A stretch of DNA of 64,000 bases from Mycobacterium sp. ELW1 (GTDB lineage Bacteria > Actinomycetota > Actinomycetes > Mycobacteriales > Mycobacteriaceae), in assembly GCF_008329905.1 (NCBI RefSeq), contig NZ_CP032155.1, forward strand, positions 5,890,001-5,954,000, read 5' to 3'. Below the pieces are notes generated by a model. It searched no databases, was not told the DNA's origin, and was given only the letters and a program-made list of their open reading frames with translations. Shown here one piece after another: positions 24,407-33,804 of this stretch. The stretch's first letter is position 1, and every line of letters starts with the position of its first letter. Position numbers and translations under genes: made by a program.

Positions 24407-25164
24407 GCATCCTTGATTCGTTCCGGCTCGACGACAAGGTCGTCATCGTGACCGGCGCGTCGTCCGGTTTGGGCGTGTCGTTCGCGCAGGCCTTCGCCGA
24501 GGCGGGTGCCCACCTGGTGCTCGGCGCACGACGGGTCGAGCAGATGGCGGGCACCGCGGCCCTCGTCGAAGAGGCGGGCCGCAAGGTGTACACCCGCAAA
24601 ACCGATGTCGTCGATCCCGATCAGTGCCAACAACTCGTCGAGTCGGCGATGAAGGTGTTCGGCCGAGTGGACGTCTTGGTCAACAATGCCGGCGTGGGAA
24701 CCGCGGTGCCGGCCACCCGCGAGACGCCTGAACAGTTCCGCAAGGTCGTCGACGTCAACCTCAACGGTTCGTACTGGATGGCACAGGCGTGCGGCCGCGT
24801 CATGCAGGCCGGAAGCTCAATCATCAATATTTCCAGCATTCTTGGCATCACCACGGGTGGTCTGCCGCAGGCCGCGTACAGCGCGTCCAAGGCAGGCGTG
24901 ATCGGGCTTACCCGGGATCTGGCCCAACAGTGGGGGCCGCGCAAGGGAATTCGCGTCAATGCCCTGGCTCCTGGCTTTTTCCAGAGCGAGATGACCGACG
25001 AATATCAGCCCGGCTACCTGGACACACAGCTACCGCGAGTGATGGTGGGCAGGATGGGTGATCCCGTCGAATTGGCCGCTACCGCAGTGTGGCTGGCCTC
25101 GCCGGCCGGCGGTTATGTGACGGGACAGACAATTATCGTCGACGGCGGCCTCACGATCACCTAG
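24403..25164 (+). CDS. SDR-family oxidoreductase (second operon)
   Basis: A 253-residue classical SDR. The cofactor motif is VTGASSGLGVSFAQ, then NNAG, a catalytic serine in INISSILGITTGG, YSASKAG as the YxxxK site and a C-terminal GQTIIVDGGLTIT. It is a 3-oxoacyl-ACP/CoA reductase-like enzyme. It closes the kinase-ACAD-SDR operon with a 4-base overlap. In an LvaD-like role it would reduce a 4-oxoacyl-CoA to the hydroxy form for the kinase. Confidence 0.9.
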   Translation: MSILDSFRLDDKVVIVTGASSGLGVSFAQAFAEAGAHLVLGARRVEQMAGTAALVEEAGRKVYTRKTDVVDPDQCQQLVESAMKVFGRVDVLVNNAGVGTAVPATRETPEQFRKVVDVNLNGSYWMAQACGRVMQAGSSIINISSILGITTGGLPQAAYSASKAGVIGLTRDLAQQWGPRKGIRVNALAPGFFQSEMTDEYQPGYLDTQLPRVMVGRMGDPVELAATAVWLASPAGGYVTGQTIIVDGGLTIT

Positions 25165-25254
25165 TGATCACGATCACGCAGCGATTCGGGGCCTCTCAGT
25201 ACTCTCACACGATTGAGACACCCGCCTTTAAGAAGTATCTGGGACTCTCAAGCC

Positions 25255-25524
25255 ATGTGGTTGAACCTGTACCTGGTGTCGGCGGTCATCGCGGCCGTTG
25301 GCGCCTGGCTGATCAGCCCACACTTTCAGTCCTACGATCCCCCGAGTGACATCGTCCGCGGACTCTGTTCTGCCGTCGCCGGCGCGCTGTGGCCCATCAT
25401 CGTGGTTGGGGCCGCTCAAATAATGGCCGTGCGCTACATCGCGCGCCGCCTGAGTGCGCCACGCGTCGAAGCGGTGGATCTGGCTCCGCTCATCGCGCTG
25501 CCGAACGCCGGCCTGCGTTCCTGA
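25255..25524 (+). CDS. Small two-span membrane protein, unknown
   Basis: An 89-residue protein with two hydrophobic segments, LYLVSAVIAAVGAWLI and GLCSAVAGALWPIIVVGAAQ, and a short charged C-terminus. I do not recognise the family. The ATG at 25255 (MWLNLYLVSA) is preferred over an in-frame ATG at 25213, since the leader upstream is not hydrophobic or conserved-looking. It stands alone between the SDR gene and a small secreted-protein gene. Confidence 0.5.
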   Translation: MWLNLYLVSAVIAAVGAWLISPHFQSYDPPSDIVRGLCSAVAGALWPIIVVGAAQIMAVRYIARRLSAPRVEAVDLAPLIALPNAGLRS

Positions 25525-25622
25525 TCGCAGGTCGGTTCGACTCGCCGCGAATTTGCGTCGTATAAGCGGCACCTCCGGACGAAATCGGCGACTATTGACG
25601 CCTATCGAAGAGGAGATCGTCC

Positions 25623-25922
25623 GTGATGGTGCGCGAAAGACTGGTATCGGCAGGCCTTGTGACTGTCACGATGGCCGCGATCATGCTCTCGGCGGCCGCG
25701 ACGGCCGCGGCTGACGACTCGGGCAGCGGGCTGTTGTGGCCGGATCCCAACGAGCCGTACTACTGGGATGACAACGAGAACCCCGGCAGTACCGGACCCG
25801 CACCGCTACCGACCGACGACCTGTACTGGAAGGAAGGTCAGGATGCCGGCGGCACGGGCAATGCGCCCCAGCCGAGCGGTCCTGAGTACACCGACGAGGG
25901 TGAGAACGCGGGGGCGGTCTAG
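25623..25922 (+). CDS. Small secreted protein with three internal 20-residue repeats
   Basis: A 99-residue exported protein. The signal peptide (VTVTMAAIMLSAAATAAA, cleavage about residue 30) is followed by an acidic mature part of about 69 residues. The mature part repeats a unit of about 20 residues three times: PNEPYYWDDNENPGSTGPAP, PTDDLYWKEGQDAGGTGNAP and a decayed PSGPEYTDEGENAGAV. The family is not known to me. GAGGAG precedes the start; either the GTG at 25623 or the ATG at 25626 would serve. Confidence 0.7.
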   Translation: MMVRERLVSAGLVTVTMAAIMLSAAATAAADDSGSGLLWPDPNEPYYWDDNENPGSTGPAPLPTDDLYWKEGQDAGGTGNAPQPSGPEYTDEGENAGAV

Positions 25923-25933
25923 CCCACGCGGGG

Positions 25934-26203
25934 TTACGACGACCAGACGAGCAGCGATTCGCTGCGGGAGAGTTCTTTTCGCGCCCGACGCTCGACCAGC
26001 AGGGGAACGAACTCGCGGATCGTGCTGTCGTGGAAGTGATTGTGGGCGTTGGCAACCGTCTGCGCTACATCGTCACGAGGGACGTCGGAATAGGTGGCCG
26101 CCAGGCGGTCGATGACCTGCTCGATCAATATAACTTCACTTACGTTTCCCACCCTGTTAACTCTGAGCCATGGGATCGGCGCCGTCAATTTGACGTCCGT
26201 CAC
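25934..26203 (-). CDS. Small helical protein, three-helix-bundle dimerisation type
   Basis: An 89-residue protein with the amphipathic core EQVIDRLAATYSDVPRDDVA and VANAHNHFHDSTIREFVPLL. This resembles the small mycobacterial proteins called three-helix bundle dimerisation domain proteins; function unknown. The GTG at 26203 overlaps the TGA of the upstream TetR gene by 4 bases (GTGA), so it is made with the regulator. A role as a partner or anti-regulator is possible but not shown. Confidence 0.65.
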   Translation of the reverse strand: MTDVKLTAPIPWLRVNRVGNVSEVILIEQVIDRLAATYSDVPRDDVAQTVANAHNHFHDSTIREFVPLLVERRARKELSRSESLLVWSS

Positions 26204-26757
26204 GGCGCCGGGTCACTGAGGTAGTGCGCCACTACCGGCCGCAACCACTCCGCAAGCGTTGCGTCATCCATGGCCACAAGCGGCGGTAGCCCCAATACGT
26301 AGCGTCCGACCGCCAGACCCAGCATCTGCGAGCCGACGAGTGCGGCGCGCTCCGCCGGCCGGTCCGGCACCACGGCGGCCAGGGCAGGGCTCACCTGGTC
26401 GACGAACACGCCGAGCAGCGCATCGGCGGCGAGCCTGTTCGTGGCCGCAGAGCGCAGCAGCGGCAGAAACGGGCCGTGCGGTCCCCACACTTCGACGAAT
26501 AGCGGAAGCACCAGGTCGACGACGCGCTCGGGCGCGACGCCGGCAAGGTCCGGGAAGGTGATCGCGAGTCGCGACGCGGCCGCGAAGAGCTCGGACTTGG
26601 TGCCGAAGTAGTGCATGACCAGAGCCGGATCCACTCCGGCCGCCGACGCGATCGACCGGATGGTCGTGCGCTCGAAGCCCCGTTCACCGAATTGAGAGCG
26701 GGCTTCGGCCAGGATCCGCGATCGGGTCGCCTGACCGTCGCGCGACTTCACCGTCAT
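26200..26757 (-). CDS. TetR/AcrR-family regulator of the FAD-monooxygenase operon
   Basis: A 185-residue TetR repressor. The HTH covers about residues 12-58 with TIRSIASAAGVDPALVMHYF as turn and recognition helix. The C-terminal domain is Leu/Val-rich. It is divergent from the gene at 26841, and the 83-base gap holds two identical TTCAACAACTGTTGA boxes, one beside each start codon. This is a standard arrangement for autoregulation plus control of the divergent operon. The ligand is probably a substrate of the monooxygenase. Confidence 0.9.
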   Translation of the reverse strand: MTVKSRDGQATRSRILAEARSQFGERGFERTTIRSIASAAGVDPALVMHYFGTKSELFAAASRLAITFPDLAGVAPERVVDLVLPLFVEVWGPHGPFLPLLRSAATNRLAADALLGVFVDQVSPALAAVVPDRPAERAALVGSQMLGLAVGRYVLGLPPLVAMDDATLAEWLRPVVAHYLSDPAP

Positions 26758-26769
26758 TTCGGCAGTCTA

Positions 26770-26784
26770 TTCAACAACTGTTGA
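26770..26784. promoter_or_regulatory. TetR operator box 1
   Basis: TTCAACAACTGTTGA, with TCAACA/TGTTGA arms around AC, lies 12 bases upstream of the tetR start codon. It is identical to box 2 at 26814-26828. The pair is placed 44 bases apart, about four helical turns. Probable autoregulatory site. Confidence 0.7.
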
Positions 26785-26813
26785 TATCTCCAAGTCGTCG
26801 ACCTAGCGTCGAG

Positions 26814-26828
26814 TTCAACAACTGTTGA
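26814..26828. promoter_or_regulatory. TetR operator box 2
   Basis: A second TTCAACAACTGTTGA copy. It overlaps the strong Shine-Dalgarno GAGGAGG and ends 12 bases before the ATG at 26841. A bound repressor here would block the divergent monooxygenase operon directly. Confidence 0.7.
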
Positions 26829-26840
26829 GGAGGCATCGAC

Positions 26841-27244
26841 ATGACCGTCACTGCCATACAGATCGGACTCGATCCCGACGTGATCGACTACTCGTCCCCA
26901 GACTTCACCCAGTTCCGCGGCCTGTCGAAGGACGGGCTTCGCGCCGCCAACGACGAGAACGTGTCGGCGCTGCGGGCCGCCGGCTATGAGGTCGACAACT
27001 GCCTGATCGACGTCGGTGAAGCCGGCGTCGAGACTGCCCGGCAGTGGCTCGGCGCCAAGCGCTACGACGCGGTGCTGATCGGCGCGGGCGTGCGCCTGGT
27101 CGCCAGCAACACCCTGCTTTTCGAGTCCATCGTCAACGCCGCCCACGTGGCCCAACCGGGCTGCCGGTTCGTCTTCAACCAGGCGGCCAAGGCCACCCCC
27201 GACGACATCCGTCGCTGGTACCCCGATCCGGAAGGAGCGCTGCG

Positions 27245-27248
<4 letters not shown>
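26841..27248 (+). CDS. Conserved protein of unknown function paired with FAD monooxygenase
   Basis: A 135-residue soluble protein, no signal peptide or membrane span. Hydrophobic strands such as YDAVLIGAGVRLVAS, and FNQAAKATPDDIRRWYPDP at the end, suggest an alpha/beta fold. I do not recognise a family with a known reaction. GAGGAGG precedes the ATG. The stop overlaps the monooxygenase ATG by 4 bases, so the two proteins are probably made in equal amounts. It is controlled by the TetR boxes above. Confidence 0.7.
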
Positions 27249-28690
<1,442 letters not shown>

Positions 28691-28697
28691 TGCGAAG

Positions 28698-28770
28698 TGC
28701 GCCCGAAGGGATTCGAACCCCTAACCTTCTGATCCGTAGTCAGATGCTCTATCCGTTGAGCTACGGGCGC
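28698..28770 (-). tRNA. tRNA-Arg (ACG)
   Basis: A 73-base cloverleaf on the minus strand. Acceptor GCGCCCG pairs with CGGGCGC. The anticodon stem-loop TCTGA-CTACGGA-TCAGA gives anticodon ACG, and the T-arm reads GGGGTTCGAATCCC. The 3' CCA is not encoded. It ends 8 bases from the monooxygenase stop. Confidence 0.95.
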
Positions 28771-28811
28771 CGTTCTGTCTTCAGTTGTCGTGGCTGACGA
28801 ATCAGCCGCGG

Positions 28812-28900
28812 CGGAGGCGAGAGGATTTGAACCTCCGGTCCCCTGTAAGGGGGACAACTCATTAGCAGTGAGTCCCATTCGGCCGCTCTGGCACGCCTCC
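28812..28900 (-). tRNA. tRNA-Ser (GCT)
   Basis: An 89-base minus-strand tRNA with acceptor GGAGGCG/CGCCTCC. The anticodon loop CTGCTAA gives GCT. The long variable arm (TTGTCCCCCTTACAGGGGAC) is typical of serine tRNAs, and the T-arm is GGAGGTTCAAATCCTC. Confidence 0.95.
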
Positions 28901-28984
28901 TGAACTACCTGAGCGTACCGGAGCCTGACTGATGCCCCGAACCGCCGATGGATGAGAGTACACAGCCCACTTAGACTTGGACAA

Positions 28985-30055
28985 ATGACTGCCCGCCTGC
29001 GCCCTGAACTGGCCGATCTACCGGCCTACACCCCGGGTAAGACGGTGCCGGGCGCCATCAAGCTGGCCAGCAATGAAACCGTGCACGGGCCGCTGCCCAG
29101 CGTGCGCGAGGCGATCGCCGCATCGGCCGAAACCATCAACCGCTACCCCGACAACGGCTACGTGGAGCTCAAGGAGCACCTGGCCAAGCATCTGAGCAAG
29201 GATGGGCCGTTCGCCCCCGAGAACATCGCCGTCGGCTGCGGATCGGTGAGCCTGTGCCAGCAGCTCATTCAGATCACCGCCTCTGTCGGTGACGAGGTGG
29301 TCTTCGGCTGGCGCAGCTTCGAGATCTACCCGCTGCAGGTCCGGGTCGCCGGCGCCACCGCTGTCCAGGTGCCGCTGCGCGACTACACGTTCGACCTCGA
29401 GGCCATGCTCGCCGCGATCACCGACCGCACGCGTCTGATCTTCGTCTGCAACCCCAACAACCCGACCTCCACCGTCGTGGACCCCGACGCGCTCGCCCGG
29501 TTCGTCGCCGCCGTGCCGTCCGACATTCTCATCGCCATCGACGAGGCCTACGTCGAGTACATTCGCGACGGGATGCTGCCCGACAGCCTCGGACTGGTCC
29601 GGAACCATTCCAACGTCGTTGTGCTGCGCACCTTTTCGAAAGCCTACGGGCTGGCAGGGCTGCGGATCGGCTACGCCGTCGGTGATCCCGACATCATCAC
29701 CGCACTGGGCAAGGTCTACGTGCCGTTCACCGCGACCACCGTCTCGCAGGCCGCGGCGATCGCTTCGGTGAATGCCGCTGACGAACTGCTGGCCCGCACC
29801 GACGCCGTGGTCGCCGAACGCCGCCGGGTCTGCGCCGCACTCACCGACCTCGGCTACCGCTTCCCGCCGTCGCAGGCGAACTTCGTGTGGCTGCCGCTGA
29901 CGCCGGAGGAGACGCCCGACTTCGTCGAGAAGGCCGCCGACGACCGCGTCCTGGTGCGCCCCTACGGCACCGACGGCGTCCGGGTGACGATCGGCGCACC
30001 CGAGGAGAACGACGCGTTCCTGGCCTTCGCCCGAAATTGGATCGCTACCCGCTGA
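28985..30055 (+). CDS. hisC2: Histidinol-phosphate/aromatic aminotransferase HisC2 (Pat)
   Basis: A 356-residue class I/II PLP aminotransferase. Motifs are KLASNETVHGP near the N-terminus, NPNNPTST (156-163), DEAYVEY and the Schiff-base lysine K219 in RTFSKAYGLAGLRIGY; the C-terminal arginine is in GVRVTIG. M. tuberculosis Rv3772 is annotated hisC2 and related enzymes act as phenylalanine/tyrosine transaminases (Pat). I chose the ATG at 28985 (MTARLRPELADLP), which matches family N-termini; the frame opens earlier at 28952. It follows the two tRNAs, the same order as in M. tuberculosis. Confidence 0.92.
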   Translation: MTARLRPELADLPAYTPGKTVPGAIKLASNETVHGPLPSVREAIAASAETINRYPDNGYVELKEHLAKHLSKDGPFAPENIAVGCGSVSLCQQLIQITASVGDEVVFGWRSFEIYPLQVRVAGATAVQVPLRDYTFDLEAMLAAITDRTRLIFVCNPNNPTSTVVDPDALARFVAAVPSDILIAIDEAYVEYIRDGMLPDSLGLVRNHSNVVVLRTFSKAYGLAGLRIGYAVGDPDIITALGKVYVPFTATTVSQAAAIASVNAADELLARTDAVVAERRRVCAALTDLGYRFPPSQANFVWLPLTPEETPDFVEKAADDRVLVRPYGTDGVRVTIGAPEENDAFLAFARNWIATR

Positions 30056-30632
30056 CCGGTGTCCTGCCGGTGAAGGCGACCAGCCGGTCCAGTTTGGGCG
30101 CGTGCCGGCCGACGTCGACCGGGTCGTCGAAACCGGCCCTGACACGGCCCTCCGGGGTGATGATGCGGTGCGCCAGGCCCGACACGTACTCGGCCAACGA
30201 ATCCGGGACATCGATCGGACGGCCGATCGACGACGCGTAATCCCACGCGTGGATCAGGAACTCGACCGACAGGATGCCGGCCATGTACTGCGCGGGCGCT
30301 TCGTTCTCGCCGAACGGGACCGTGCCGTCCAGTCCACGGCGCCGCCAGGCGTCCAACGCCGGCCGGGCCGCAGCGATCACCTGGCGCTCGACGGAGTCAT
30401 CGCGGTTGCGCTCCGGGAATTGCGCACCGGCCGCACCACCCAGCAGCGTGATCGAGTTCAGCAGGTGATCGGTGAGCCCGGCAACGTCGAATTCGCGGCA
30501 CGGCGTCTGCTTATTTAAATCATCGGAAGCAATACCGTGCAGCACTTGTTGGAGAACCTGTAGTGATGCTTCAGCACTGGCCAGTTCGTCGGTGGGCGGA
30601 GCTTCCGGTCCTGAGGTCAGTTCGTCAGCCAT
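30045..30632 (-). CDS. TIGR03086-type DinB-like putative metal-binding protein
   Basis: A 195-residue protein of the DinB/mycothiol-dependent maleylpyruvate isomerase-like superfamily. It has LQQVLHGIASDDLNKQTPCR followed by FDVAGLTDHLLNSI (metal-ligand histidine) and SVEFLIHAWDYASSIG (HxWD). Members bind a divalent metal and some use mycothiol; the reaction is unknown here. The ATG at 30632 (MADELTSGPEAPP) is preferred over an in-frame ATG at 30710 which would overlap the cysK promoter. Its 3' end overlaps the end of hisC2 by 11 bases (convergent). Equivalent to Rv3773c. Confidence 0.82.
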   Translation of the reverse strand: MADELTSGPEAPPTDELASAEASLQVLQQVLHGIASDDLNKQTPCREFDVAGLTDHLLNSITLLGGAAGAQFPERNRDDSVERQVIAAARPALDAWRRRGLDGTVPFGENEAPAQYMAGILSVEFLIHAWDYASSIGRPIDVPDSLAEYVSGLAHRIITPEGRVRAGFDDPVDVGRHAPKLDRLVAFTGRTPVSG

Positions 30633-30702
30633 GCCCCAACCGTACGACCAGCGGCCGACAGAATAGTGTTCGGTGGGGTGCCACGAGGAAGGGACGCGCA
30701 GC

Positions 30703-31638
30703 ATGGGCAAGATCTATGACAACGTCACCGAGCTGGTCGGCAATACGCCGCTGGTGCGGCTCAACCGCTTGACCGAGGGCCTCGATGCCGAGGTCGCGGT
30801 CAAGCTCGAGTTCTACAACCCGGCCAACAGCGTCAAGGACCGCATCGGCGTGGCGATCATCGACGCGGCGGAGGCCTCCGGTGAGCTGAAGCCCGGCGGC
30901 ACGATCGTCGAGGCCACCAGCGGCAACACCGGCATCGCGCTGGCGATGGTCGGCGCGGCCCGCGGCTACAAGGTGATCCTGACGATGCCGGAGACGATGT
31001 CGACCGAGCGCCGGGTGATGCTGCGTGCCTACGGCGCCGAGATCGTGCTCACCCCCGGCTCCGAAGGCATGGCCGGTGCGGTGGAGAAGTCCCGCCAGAT
31101 CATCGCCGAAACCAACAACGCCGTCTCGGCGAACCAGTTCGGGAACCCGGCCAACCCGGCGATCCACGAGAAGACCACCGCAGAAGAAGTCTGGAACGAC
31201 ACCGACGGCAAGGTCGACATCTTCGTCGCGGGCATCGGCACCGGCGGGACCGTCACCGGGGTGGGACACGTGCTCAAAGCGCGCAAGCCCGGCATCCAGA
31301 TCGTCGGAGTCGAGCCCAAGGACTCGCCGCTGCTGACCGAAGGCAAGGCCGGCCCGCACAAGATCCAGGGCATGGGAGCCAACTTCGTTCCCGACGTGCT
31401 CGATCGCGGCGCCTACGACGAGATCGTCGACGTCGAACTCGACGACGCCATCAGGGTCGCCCGGGACCTGGGAACCGCGGAAGGCATTCTGGGCGGCATC
31501 TCGTCCGGCGCGATCGTGTGGGCCGCCCTGGAAATCGCCAAGCGTCCGGAGAACGCCGGCAAACTCATCGTTGCCATCGTGTGTGACTACGGCGAGCGCT
31601 ACATCTCCACACCGCTTTTCGAGCACATCAGGGACTGA
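30703..31638 (+). CDS. cysK: O-acetylserine sulfhydrylase (cysteine synthase A)
   Basis: A 311-residue PLP enzyme making cysteine from O-acetylserine and sulfide. The PLP lysine is K45 in [11 protein letters not shown]. The substrate loop TSGNTGIAL, the phosphate-binding [10 protein letters not shown] and the C-terminal GGISSGA are intact. I use the ATG at 30703 ([20 protein letters not shown]), with GAGGAAGGGA upstream. It is 4 bases ahead of cysE and clearly in operon with it. In M. tuberculosis cysK1-cysE lie elsewhere (Rv2334-Rv2335), so the position beside hisC2 differs from that species. Confidence 0.95.
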   Translation: MGKIYDNVTELVGNTPLVRLNRLTEGLDAEVAVKLEFYNPANSVKDRIGVAIIDAAEASGELKPGGTIVEATSGNTGIALAMVGAARGYKVILTMPETMSTERRVMLRAYGAEIVLTPGSEGMAGAVEKSRQIIAETNNAVSANQFGNPANPAIHEKTTAEEVWNDTDGKVDIFVAGIGTGGTVTGVGHVLKARKPGIQIVGVEPKDSPLLTEGKAGPHKIQGMGANFVPDVLDRGAYDEIVDVELDDAIRVARDLGTAEGILGGISSGAIVWAALEIAKRPENAGKLIVAIVCDYGERYISTPLFEHIRD

Positions 31639-31642
31639 CTTC

Positions 31643-32227
31643 ATGGGCCTGCTGTCGACACTGCGCGAAGACCTGAGCAACGCGCGCGGCCACGATCCGG
31701 CTGCGCGCGGCGACGTCGAGAACGCGTTGGTCTACTCCGGCCTGCACGCCATCTGGTCCTATCGGCTGGCGCACCGGCTGTGGGCCAGGCCGGCGCTGCG
31801 CGGTCCGGCTCGGGTGCTGTCGCAGCTGACCCGGTTCGCCACCGGCATCGAAATCCACCCCGGTGCCACCATCGGCCGCCGGTTCTTCATCGACCACGGA
31901 ATGGGCGTCGTGATCGGCGAGACCGCCGAGATCGGCGAGGACGTGATGCTCTATCACGGCGTGACGCTCGGTGGCCGCTCCCTGGAACAGGGCAAACGCC
32001 ACCCCACCCTCGGCAACCGAGTGGTCGTGGGCGCCGGGGCAAAGATATTGGGCCCCTTGATGATTGGCGATGACAGCGCGATAGGCGCGAATGCCGTGGT
32101 CACCCACGACGTGCCGGCGGACTCGATAGCCACCGGCATCCCTGCCGTCGTACGGCCGCGCACCGAACAGCAGCGCGAACAGCTGGTGGACCCGACGTCC
32201 TACATCGACCCCGCGATGTACATCTGA
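31643..32227 (+). CDS. cysE: Serine O-acetyltransferase
   Basis: A 194-residue left-handed beta-helix acetyltransferase that makes O-acetylserine from serine and acetyl-CoA, feeding CysK. The N-terminal helical part is followed by hexapeptide repeats ([60 protein letters not shown]). The active-site histidine is in [10 protein letters not shown]. It is the short CysE form. Complex formation with CysK usually needs a C-terminal Ile; here the protein ends DPAMYI, with Ile last, which fits. Start ATG at 31643, 4 bases after cysK. Confidence 0.94.
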   Translation: MGLLSTLREDLSNARGHDPAARGDVENALVYSGLHAIWSYRLAHRLWARPALRGPARVLSQLTRFATGIEIHPGATIGRRFFIDHGMGVVIGETAEIGEDVMLYHGVTLGGRSLEQGKRHPTLGNRVVVGAGAKILGPLMIGDDSAIGANAVVTHDVPADSIATGIPAVVRPRTEQQREQLVDPTSYIDPAMYI

Positions 32228-32315
32228 GCGGTATCGAATCCGACTGATCCGAAGTGTCTGATCCTGCCCGTCTCGGGATTAGCGTCTGCAGGCGCGAATC
32301 CAGCGAAAGGGCATC

Positions 32316-33770
32316 ATGGCGAACCGAATTGAACAGGGCACTGCCCGGGATGCTGTAGACACGTCCGACGGCGTCTCACACCGCAAACTTCGAGGCACGC
32401 TGGGCGTGTGGGGCATCGTCTTCGTGGTGGTGGCCGCAGCGTCTCCGCTCGGCGTCATGGGCGGCCCGGTGCCACTGGGCATCGCCAACGGCAACGGCGT
32501 CGGGTTCCCCGCCATCTTCGTGGTCAGCACGCTGATCATCCTGCTGTTCGCGGTCGGATTCACCGCGCTGACACCGTATGTGCCGGATGCGGGCGCCTTC
32601 TACTCCTACATCGGTAAGGGCCTCGGCCGGGTGACGGGCTTCGGTTTCGCGTTCGTCGCGCTGATCTCGTACCTCACCCTGGAGATCGCCGTCTACGGCC
32701 TGATCGGCCAAGGCGCACAGGCGTTGTTCACCTCCTATGGACTGCCCAATATTCATTGGGGCATATGGGCTTTCGTCGCATTCGCGATTGTGACGGCGCT
32801 CGGCCACTTCAATATCGACCTGTCCCGCAACGTCCTCGGGGTCCTGCTGATCGGCGAGGTGGCGATCGTGCTGGCGCTCGATGCCGCCGTCGTCTTCAGC
32901 GGCGGCCAGGAAGGCTTGTCCACCGGGATTGTGACGCCGTCTGAAATCCTTTCGGGCGCACCGGGTATCGCGTTGCTGTTCGCGATCCTGAGCTTCATCG
33001 GCTTCGAGGCCACCGCCGTGTTCCGTGACGAGGCCCGCGAGCCGCTGCGCACCATCCCGAAGGCCACCTATCTGGCGGTCGTCCTGATCGGGGTGTTCTA
33101 CACCGTCTCGACGTGGGCATTGATCAGCGCGGTGGGCGACAGCAAGGCCGTCGAGAAGGCGCAGGCCGACCCGTCGGCCCTGCTGCCCAACGCAACTGAG
33201 CAGTACCTCGGCACGGCTGGGCTGCACATCGTCCAGGTGCTGTTCGTCACCAGCCTGTTCGCCTGCATCCTGTCGTTCCACAACATCGTGGCCCGCTACG
33301 TGTTCACGCTGTCCAACCGCCGGGTGTTCCCCAACCGACTCGGGCAGCCGCACGCCGCCCACGGCTCCCCGCACATCGCCTCCGGAGTCGACGCGATCGT
33401 CGTGGCAGTGGCCATCGTCGTGGCCATCCTGTTCGGCCTCGACCCGGTCACGCAGTTCTACACATGGCTGGCAGGCATCTCCACGGTCGGCATCACCATC
33501 TTGCTCATCGCGACCACCGTGGCCGTGCTCGCCTTCTTCATCCGGCGCAAGCGGGCCGGCCAGCTCGAGGTGTCGACCTGGCGCGCGTTCGTGGCACCCG
33601 GCCTGGGCCTGCTCGGTCTGCTGATCTCGTTCGCGCTGATCCTGCAGAACCTGCCCGGCCTGGTCGGCGACTCGACGCCCATCGCGGTCGGCGTCGTCGC
33701 GCTGCTGGTCGCATTCTTCGCCCTGGGCGCCGGCATCGCCGCACGCCGACCGCACGTGACCCTGGAGTAA
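32316..33770 (+). CDS. APC-superfamily amino-acid permease
   Basis: A 484-residue transporter with about 12 membrane spans. The first span and consensus GVWGIVFVVVAAASPLGVMGG and the FIGFEATAVFRDEAREPLRT segment are APC signatures. A basic N-terminus follows (GVSHRKLRGTLG). Substrate cannot be assigned; a paralogue of similar type is at 61148-62647. AAAGG precedes the ATG. It stands alone between cysE and echA21. Confidence 0.88.
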   Translation: MANRIEQGTARDAVDTSDGVSHRKLRGTLGVWGIVFVVVAAASPLGVMGGPVPLGIANGNGVGFPAIFVVSTLIILLFAVGFTALTPYVPDAGAFYSYIGKGLGRVTGFGFAFVALISYLTLEIAVYGLIGQGAQALFTSYGLPNIHWGIWAFVAFAIVTALGHFNIDLSRNVLGVLLIGEVAIVLALDAAVVFSGGQEGLSTGIVTPSEILSGAPGIALLFAILSFIGFEATAVFRDEAREPLRTIPKATYLAVVLIGVFYTVSTWALISAVGDSKAVEKAQADPSALLPNATEQYLGTAGLHIVQVLFVTSLFACILSFHNIVARYVFTLSNRRVFPNRLGQPHAAHGSPHIASGVDAIVVAVAIVVAILFGLDPVTQFYTWLAGISTVGITILLIATTVAVLAFFIRRKRAGQLEVSTWRAFVAPGLGLLGLLISFALILQNLPGLVGDSTPIAVGVVALLVAFFALGAGIAARRPHVTLE

Positions 33771-33804
33771 CGCAGGCTGCGGCAGGCGTCGTAGCCTTCA
33801 GAGC

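Noticed and set aside
28698..28900. tRNA-Arg/tRNA-Ser pair as an integration site
   Set aside because: No integrase, no flanking direct repeat of the tRNA 3' ends and no atypical gene content nearby.
30633..30702. Riboswitch or attenuator before cysK
   Set aside because: The leader is only about 70 bases and shows no conserved riboswitch element or hairpin series.
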